Source of the DNA: Allacma fusca
Lineage: Eukaryota; Arthropoda; Collembola; Symphypleona; Sminthuridae
Reading direction: 5' to 3'
Length of the DNA stretch: 64,000 nucleotides
Assembly (NCBI GenBank): GCA_947179485.1
Contig: OX359246.1
Span: 58,073,632-58,137,631 of the forward strand
Shown: in pieces, positions 56,942 to 64,000 of the stretch
Layout of the letters: each line of letters starts with the position of its first letter
Position numbering within the stretch: the stretch's first letter is position 1
Made by a program: the position numbers and the translations under genes
Notes under the pieces: generated by a model
Seen by the model: the letters and a program-made list of their open reading frames with translations, nothing else
Databases searched by the model: none
What the model was told of the DNA's origin: nothing

Positions 56942-57375
56942 TGACGCTGTTTACGCATAAAACTTTGTTTTGTTTACGCATAAACGGCTGCCGCGAGAAT
57001 TGGCCGATTCTGCCCACAAAATATTATGCATAATCATACGCTACTAGCGATTAGCACTAAATAAATATGGATATTAATTCCTGCAGATTTACTGTATACC
57101 ATACGTGGCGTAGTATTTATGAGAAATGATGAACGAGTGGAATATTTTGAATAAAATTAGCTAAAACCTTTTTATATAATAATTATTATTGTAAAACGGT
57201 ACACTGTAAATTTTGATATAACAATATTCAAACCACTTTAATCTACACATCAATAGAGACATTAATTGAAATATTACTATCAAAGTTCCGGAATTGAATT
57301 CAAAATTTTAAATTTTAAAAATTTGAATTTAAAAAATAGTTAAAGAATGGCCATGTACAAAATAATTCAACGGAG

Positions 57376-58914
57376 CTAAACAGGTAATTGTTTTTTGTAT
57401 TTCGCGTTTTCCTCCCGCACGAAATCTGATAGCGACTTGATGACAGCGGTTTTTGCCGACTTCCTCCGTTTCAATGCCTTCTGACTTGTGGTTTCAAATC
57501 CGTAAGTCTTCAAACAGAAATCTGAAAAGAATAAAATTGCATGTTGCCAAATATTGTATAATATTCAATAAGTCTTTTCAAATCACAATCATAATTTTGA
57601 GACTTGTGAGCTACACCTACCAATAACTGTGTCACGCTTTTCTGGGTCAACACTGGGCAAAGGGACGTGATTGGCTATAGAAGTACTTTTTCTACCCAAA
57701 AGGCAATGCCCGATTAAGTCTTCAGGAGTGAAGATGCGCCGGAATAAATTTCTAGCAAAGAACGTAATACTGGTTGACATTGTACGAATAGCTGCTACCT
57801 CACTTCGAAGTAGCCGTATTCCGGAACCCTCCATTAGCTCAACAGCATCCTAAATCAAATTAGTTATATAAGCGTTGATGACAAATTAAATTTAAAATAT
57901 TTCAAATTAACCTGTTAATACCAACACGCATAATTATTTCAAGACCATTCTTACATCGCTTGTGCATTGCTTATGCGTTTCCTTTAAAGTTCTGTACTTT
58001 TTCTTCAAGTTTTTATATTTTTGCTTCATGGACTCTAATTCATCTGCATACCAAAATATTCAGAAAAATATACTCCAACAGCTCGTAAATTCAGCGGATG
58101 GCTCTATAGATAATAAATTACATGATCTTATTAATGTTATATACTATGTAATTACACAGTACCTGCTGTATTCAATTCAGCAACGGAATTACTCTCCAAT
58201 TGAATTTCCGCATCGGTTCTTACAATCGGCACATTACTGGTCGCATGGAAATCTACTGAAATATCCTCCAACACAGACTGAATACGGGTAGCTCTTTCAA
58301 GCGGTTTTGACTTTTTAGCACAACCTACAAAGATTTTTATAATTATTATTAACATTTTGAATACATAGCAAAAGTTTCAGGTGATTAAAAAATACTTGAC
58401 TGAACGACGCTCCCGGTCTGGTTCATCTCAGGCGCATTTTCTACTACACATTTTCGTTTTCTCCCTGCAGTTAATAAAAATAGTCTATAAATTAGCCTCA
58501 TGTGCAAATTTAACCAAACGCATAATAAAATCAAATGGTTAACGATGCCTTTTCCTGGAGCAGAAGAGACGGCTTTAGTTTCCACTCGATATTCACGCTC
58601 TGCCAACTCGTCTGCAGTTCGCTCCAACGCCGTTTCGTCGTTTCCTACGTAAATCAGTAAACGCATATTAAAATAAAAATTGATGTAAGGTTAAATGCTA
58701 CTATGGGTGTAATTGAAATCAAGAAGTTACTGATACTCTCACACTTACCTGAATCGACTACTAGAGCCTGGTGGACGCGTTTTTTCCAATTGACTCCAAC
58801 TGCTCTTCCAACTAAATTCTTCCTCTTTCTTAAATTTCCATCAGCTAGCAAATTAACTGAAATTACTGTCCATGTCTTGGGGACTTCACTAATCCACTCT
58901 ACTAGTAAATACAT
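57376..58914 (-). CDS. BEN-domain protein carried by the transposon
   Basis: Predicted DNA-binding/chromatin-associated protein. Exons: 58749-58914, 58597-58644, 58396-58464, 58163-58324, 57955-58043, 57621-57849, 57376-57521; all in phase, 302 residues, TAG at 57376-57378. Domains: an N-terminal part (MYLLVEWISEVPKTW...) that starts like many transposon-linked BEN proteins; a basic stretch RRKRK made across a splice; a coiled coil LESMKQKYKNLKKKYRTL; then the BEN domain, with FTPEDLIGHCLLGRKS and LPSVDPEKRDTVIDFC (the last residues made by joining the last two exons). The 58597 donor (GTGAAT) is weak and was chosen by phase, so that exon is the least sure. Lies opposite to and divergent from the transposase, inside the same terminal repeats. 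No break seen. Confidence 0.75.
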
Positions 58915-59576
58915 GCTTAAAACCAAATCGTTAAGCTTTAGAGAAAGAGAGCTAGAGTTATTAATGAACTGCTAATGCTTACTTTAGATCACAATGCACT
59001 TTGTACAGTTAACCGTTGAAATGGATGCTGTGGAATCAAAGGCATCAAGCGGGAAACTAGGTTGCAAGGATAACTGTCATATAAAGAGCCGATACTTGAT
59101 AGTATCTTCATTCAGTTTCATTAAAAATTGCGGGGTTAAATTTAAGAAGCAACAAAATTTCGGAAGGAGTTGTTGTGTTAAGCAAACATTCATTTTGTAT
59201 GTAGTGCTACTGCATATTTACCATTTTGCATTTCATCGAAAATGTATCCAGATCATGTTGGCTCTTTACAGACTGTATGGAACATAATATGTGTAAAGTG
59301 ACTACACTCCTGATGTAATCAAATTATCAATAACTATTAGTGTAATAAGTTTTCAAAAACCAGCCAATATTTAAGTACGCCTGGATTTAAAAACATGGGC
59401 CGATATAAAGTATATGTGGCCTCGCCAAAACCACTCCATAATATACCCGCACGGACTCGTCGCCGACTGCTGAAAGTAATCAGTTTTACATTCTGTTTCT
59501 TAAGTAACTAATTATTTTTACTGCAAATAATATTTTGAATATTTACCATATGTTTTGTTTTAAATAGAGGTCGTTG

Positions 59577-62150
59577 ATGCCAGAAAGTGTCGCAAACGCA
59601 CCTTTGAACAACACGTTGGGCAATGACTTCTGTAATAAGGTATTGGCTCAATAATATATGTCATGTACTTTGATGCATTTCGTCCATATTTTACATTCAT
59701 AAATAATTTTCAAGGATGAAAACAAGGTCGACGATATATCGATATCTGAAGGATCAGAAAGCGACAGTTCCAGTTGTGACATAGTTTCCGATTCAAATTC
59801 TGCTGATGATGATTGCAGTACTTATTCCAGTACCGACGACGAAGAAAGCAGTTCTGCTTCTAAAATTGTAAACACTAAATAATTAACTACACTAATATAA
59901 TGTACAAGATCTATATTACCCCTAATATTAGCCATATTACCAGTTTAAAGCATTCGATTTATTTGCAGGATTCTGAAAAATTGTACCCAGATGCTAGAAT
60001 TACACAAGTGGAAAGTCATCTTCTAATTCTAGCGTACATGCATCGGCACAATCTCACAAAGAGAGCAACAGAAGATCTTCTGGAGCTTATACAATTTCAC
60101 ATACCTGCCGGGTCATCCCTTGTTAGAACAAAGTATATGATTCAAAAGAGCATTTCTGAAAACAAATCGGATGTTCAGAAACATTTTTACTGCAAACAAT
60201 GTTTCAGTTACATAGGAATTGTGCAAAATTCCGAAAATTGCACTCGTTGTCAAAGTAAAAATTGTGATACTTCTTCTGTGCCAGATAATTACTTTTTTTA
60301 TTTAATGTTCAGAAAGCTATTGTTGACACTTTGGAAAACAACCAACGCTGGATTTACGATTTATATAAACGACAAAATATCTCGAATGTGTATTCTGACA
60401 TTTTAGATGGTGATTGCTACCGAAGACTTTCTAAGCAGAAACTGGACTTCAGTTGTACTATGAATAGTGATGGCATTTCCCCGTTTAAGTCGTCAAACTT
60501 TCAATTGTGGCCAGTTTACATTTCCATAAATGAACTTCCGTATCATATTCGTCGGGAAAGTTGTGTTTTAGTTGCTCTTTGGTTTGGAGATATGAAACCT
60601 AACTTCAATTGTTATTTTGTTCCAATAGTTAAAGCATTGAATACTTTAACGGAATCCGGACTCCAATGGAACTTTCAGGGTCAGCTTATTGTCAGTAAAA
60701 TTTTGTTCCCAATACTGGCTTGTGACTCTCCGGCCCGAAGCGGCGTTCAAGGAATGACACAGCATAACGGGAAATACAGCTGCCCGTTTTGCTTAAACCC
60801 AGGAGAGACACTCTGGATGGCGGAAAACAAGCATAAGCGAATTATGCCACATTTTCAGACGCCTTTTGATTTACGGACCAAGGAAAATTTCTATCGTCTA
60901 TTCAACAGCTTCACTCGGACCTTGCAAATGGACGTAGTGTAAAATCCCATTTTGGTGTTCAGGAAGCATCGCAACTACTACTTTTGAAATCGTTTAATAT
61001 TGTGGAAGGTTGTGTCTATGACTACATGCATTCGGCTCTCCTTGGTGTGGTTCGGTATTTTGTCACCGCATGGTTTGAGTCAAAAAACCATCAAGAACCT
61101 TATTACATTGGAGGAAAAGTTAAACTACTAGATAAATTATGCACACGTGTATCAGTTCCTCGTTGCTCAAGCCGGTCGCTCCGTAATTTATCAAACATGT
61201 GTCACTGGAAAGCCAGTGAGTGGAGATTATGGACAATTGTTGGGCCAATTTTGTTAAAAAATGTACTACCTGAACAATACAGAAGTCATTTTACAAAAGT
61301 TTGTAATGCTTGTTTGATTTTATTACAAGACACGGTTACCACAGCAGATATATCCAAATCACAAAAGTTGCTGCAAGAATTTTCTTCTGTCGTACCTGGA
61401 TTGTACGGCAAGCGATTTTTAACATTTAATTTGCACGTATCTCTTCATGCCCCTGTAGTTGTCAAGCGATTGGGGCCGCTTTGGTGCTATTCAACTTTTC
61501 AATTTGAAAATGAAAATGGCAAAATTTTGCGGCTTATCAACGGGACCAGATTAATAGCGTCGGAACTGGCAAAGAAACTCTCGGAGGAATCAGCAATGAA
61601 AAAAATGGCAAAACAGATTTTTCCTTCAAGTTCATCATCTAATTCATTTTTTAACTCTATGATTAATAACAAAACCTTTTTCGCAAGTGCAATGAAAATT
61701 GGGGATTTTACTTTTGTTGGCAATTCCAGCACATATTTTTTCTCTGATGATGAACTACAAAAGCTTTCCAAAGTAAATATACACGGTGTCTGTAGTGGAA
61801 GATTTTTCAAAAAAATTATTTACAGGTCAATAGTGTTTGAGACCCATAAACCCGTTTGCAGGCGGTTCAGCGATAGCCTCATTGAAATAGCCCAAAAGTT
61901 GTATGTGATTAAAGGATTCTTAGTTATCAACACTAATTCCTTGGCAGAAGTTGTGCTACTTCTGTGTAAAATTAATGTTACTGCATTGATTTCGTCAATA
62001 CGTACATACAAAGTTACAAGTGTATCCCCACTACCGTCTCTAATTCGTCCTAATGGAAATATATGTTTGTCAAAATTCATTATGTATTATTGGGCAGGTA
62101 ATGAAATTTGCTATGTATGTAAATTACCCAATATTCAAGAAGTGGAATAA
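59577..62150 (+). pseudogene. CACTA-like transposase, two apparent frameshifts
   Basis: Catalyses cut-and-paste transposition. Exons 59577-59639, 59715-59867 (very acidic, Ser/Asp/Glu-rich) and 59969 onward. Seen in order: a zinc-ribbon-like YCKQC...CTRC (60187-60250); NSDGISPFKSS and ALWFGDMKPNFN; CDSPARSGVQG...HNGKYSCPFC (60721-60800), where the Asp is a likely catalytic residue; VYDYMHSALLGVVRYF (61015-61062); HWKASEWRLWTIVGP. The ending at 62150 looks natural. Two breaks: the frame changes at the seven-T run 60293-60299 and again at the T run 60888-60890; each fits loss of one T. A 35-base intron at 60278-60312 is a weaker alternative for the first. Homopolymer sequence errors are possible. 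Confidence 0.75.
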
Positions 62151-62583
62151 ATATTGCAACTCTGAAAATTTTGTTACTTACATATGTACATAATTGTAAT
62201 ACCCCGCGAAGAGCGGGTTCAATCAGAATACAAAACAGGGGTGTAGCCATGGACAGGACCACCCTGGTCTGGACAGGGTAGAAATTTTCGCCATGGCTAT
62301 TAAATTTAATTGCAATCTTTGTCACATCTTTCGGGTTTACGGCTGAGGGCACTCCTGGTCCAAATGTTTTCTTTTACATACCTAATAGTTTTCTTATGTT
62401 GAATGAAAATCTGCTTGTTGAATTGTTATACTTTAGCTGCATATGTATATGCACAAAAACGTTTGCGCAAATTTGACATAATAATTACAACCATTTGCCC
62501 ATTTTAGTTGTAATTAGTGGCGTTCAAATATGCATAAATTATTTGGTGCTAAACGAAAGCATAATTAGGCCTAAAAATGGTTT

Positions 62584-62601
62584 AGATTTTTACACGGGAT
62601 G
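62584..62601. repeat. Right terminal inverted repeat of the CACTA-like element
   Basis: Perfect complement of 56924-56941; next to it lies a TTTAGATT phrase that extends the similarity by one or two bases only. Confidence 0.88.
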
Positions 62602-63043
62602 GGTGGAAGATTTTACGGTACCTTTTTTATTATTCCGCACAGAGACGCCATAATTTTAGAGAGGACCACATAAATTTTAGAAAGAACTCCCTTAATAATT
62701 ACGAAATCGCGTATTTTTATTCTTTAAATCCAATTTGGGGAAACTAACTCGGCACAAGTACATACGTGCACAAAATTCCACGTGTAGTGTACGACGTATT
62801 AAATGTAATGACAATTTAGTAGTACCTACTACTCAGTTTAAGCCCAATTTCCTTTCCAACTATTACGAGCATAAATAATAATAATTCACGCTTTCCTTAA
62901 ATAATGTCCATACCACAGAAGCTAGACAATAAAGCGTCATTGGTGTTTTAGCATAAAACCTGAGCCCAGGCACGGAGTTCACAGTTTTGTGATCTCCAGA
63001 TTTAGCAGTCACAATATCTCCCTAAAGATAAGCCACGGCCATT
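62602..63043. other. Upstream region of the right-edge chemoreceptor-like gene
   Basis: AT-rich, no gene. No clear TATA box; AT-rich motifs near 62930 could serve. Confidence 0.4.
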
Positions 63044-64000
63044 ATGCTGAGCCCTGTAGATGTAAAATTTTATCTTTATTTAGTAAACCTAGGGTCTACG
63101 TACTATTTAATACCCTTTGAACTACACTTAAAGGACGGGGAAAAAATTGAAGTGAGAATAGGAAGCAAACGACGTGAAGTCATTTTCAAAATCATATTCT
63201 TATATGGGGTTTTGCGAGAGTGTCTCAGCTTGTACTACTTGATTTTTACAAAATCCTTAAATCTAGAGCCATCTGGAACAAATGATACTTTCCTTCACGC
63301 TGTGGTCACCTTTGGGTTCGGATTTTGTGTAGTAGTTCAATTTCTTTCATATTTCCAAACTCATGACATCACAGTAAGAATTTTTAACTTCGTATTCACT
63401 GGAGAAAACTGGGATTCGAAATTAGCAGGTATGAGTTAATAGAACATTCAATTGATAGTCACAAGGGAATTACTCTGCTTGATTCGTTTGGGCTATTCGA
63501 TAAATTCCAGAAATAATCCCATTAACATTTTTTCAGGAACGTTTCATATCTTCCAACCCGGGAAAAAATTCTCAGTCCGAGAGAAGTTTGCGATTTTGTA
63601 TCAATACATGGTTGTTGTTTTGTGTTCACTTTTAGTGTTATTTGCTGCAACGTTCTGTACAGAATTTCATATATTCCAGTGGCTCCCCCAATCTTTCCGA
63701 AACCCATTGATATTTATGGTTCTTCTGCTCCAAGAGTTCTACGTGATGTATTTGCTTGTTTTACCTTGCGTAATATTTTTAACGGATTGTCTTCTATTTC
63801 TTGAAAACACTCAGAAAACTCTTCATCGGGAAGTTGAATTCGTGAGGTTAGATTTGGTTGTTTCAAATACTATACCAATCCAAAAATTTTATCATGTATT
63901 AACTTTTCTAAATGATGCAAGCTCGTTACATTTCTGTTCAACTACAGGGGGTTATCATTGGTCAAGAAAATGGAGTTGGAAGAGTGCATTTGCATATGCG
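63044..64000 (+). CDS. Chemoreceptor-like 7TM protein, 3' part outside the window
   Basis: Exon 1 is 63044-63428, joined in phase to an exon starting at 63537 that stays open to the window end; about 283 residues so far. The ATG at 63044 begins MLSPVDVKFYLYL. Hydrophobic segments such as IIFLYGVLRECLSLYYLIF, HAVVTFGFGFCVVVQFLSYF, MVVVLCSLLVLFAATFC and FYVMYLLVLPCVIFLTDCLLF suggest four of seven membrane spans so far. Loop-rich basic first part and length per span fit gustatory/odorant-type receptors, as in the gene at 19708-21248, but the two are not close relatives. Identity is inferred from topology only. Confidence 0.5.

Larger units (their letters stand above)
56924..62601. mobile_element. 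CACTA-like DNA transposon with transposase and BEN-domain gene (5,678 bp)
   Basis: Perfect 18-bp terminal inverted repeats CATCCCGTGTAAAAATCT at 56924-56941 and 62584-62601. Several copies of GCATAA/TTATGC lie near both ends (for example 56955, 56980, 57032 and 62531, 62571), as subterminal binding repeats do. It carries a transposase gene on the plus strand and a BEN-domain gene on the minus strand, divergently arranged around 58950-59550. No clear target duplication: the flanks are GCT and GGT. The transposase type points to the EnSpm/CACTA group, but the ends do not read CACTA. Confidence 0.8.

Noticed and set aside
62200..62245. CCCCGCGAAGAGCGGG stem that resembles a Helitron end or tRNA arm
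   Set aside because: No CTAG follows at the right distance and no tRNA cloverleaf can be drawn; it lies inside the transposon.
1..64000. CRISPR arrays, bacterial operons, rRNA genes
   Set aside because: Spliced genes and element types are eukaryotic; no regularly spaced direct repeats and no rRNA segments were seen. tRNA genes could be missed by eye.

Overview
The window is nuclear DNA of an arthropod. It is AT-rich, its genes have many short GT-AG introns, and the genes and mobile elements are of arthropod types. The mix (chemoreceptor-like 7TM genes, a cysteine-rich secreted gene with a CUB-like part, a DUF4789-like gene, Helitrons, piggyBac and hAT MITEs, an env-bearing Gypsy element) suggests a springtail (Collembola). 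That is an inference from family impressions, not a measured placement. Exon joins below were worked out by eye from splice sites and reading phase.

Layout. 1-4000 (minus): phosphoenolpyruvate carboxykinase (GTP) with a basic, probably mitochondrial leader, cut by the window edge about five residues before its usual end. 4001-13453: gene-poor, with two blocks of degenerate short repeats. 13454-16396 (plus): F-box protein in four exons; a fragment of a relative lies at about 17470-17562. 19288-19580: small non-autonomous Helitron. 19708-21248 (minus): three-exon chemoreceptor-like gene. 21869-31888: hAT-type MITE split by a complete 9,058-bp Gypsy/Metaviridae LTR retrotransposon (22470-31527) whose two 534-bp LTRs look identical. 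34687-35025: chemoreceptor-like fragment. 36937-37584 (plus): small secreted His/Gly-rich gene with a clear TATA box. 37973-38938 (minus): DUF4789-like secreted gene with one in-frame TGA where a cysteine is expected. 39195-43889: several small inverted-repeat and Helitron fragments.

44160-48580 and 50430-56010 are a tandem segmental duplication. The first copy holds an intact eight-exon secreted cysteine-rich gene (454 aa). The second copy of the gene is broken by a Cys-to-TGA change and a 2-bp insertion, and one splice acceptor has moved 6 bp. Each copy has its own insertion: a hAT MITE (47109-48056) in the first, and in the second a piggyBac-type element with TTAA ends (52960-55061) that itself carries a hAT MITE (53841-54817). 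56924-62601 is a 5.7-kb DNA transposon with 18-bp terminal inverted repeats, a CACTA-like transposase gene on the plus strand (two apparent frameshifts) and a BEN-domain gene on the minus strand. A second chemoreceptor-like gene runs off the right edge (63044-64000).

The strongest points for a second look are the retrotransposon's third-gene region, where two long frames overlap and both start within 10 bases; the transposase/BEN pairing; the single TGA in the otherwise intact DUF4789-like gene; and hAT MITEs that share one architecture but differ in their subterminal repeat motif.
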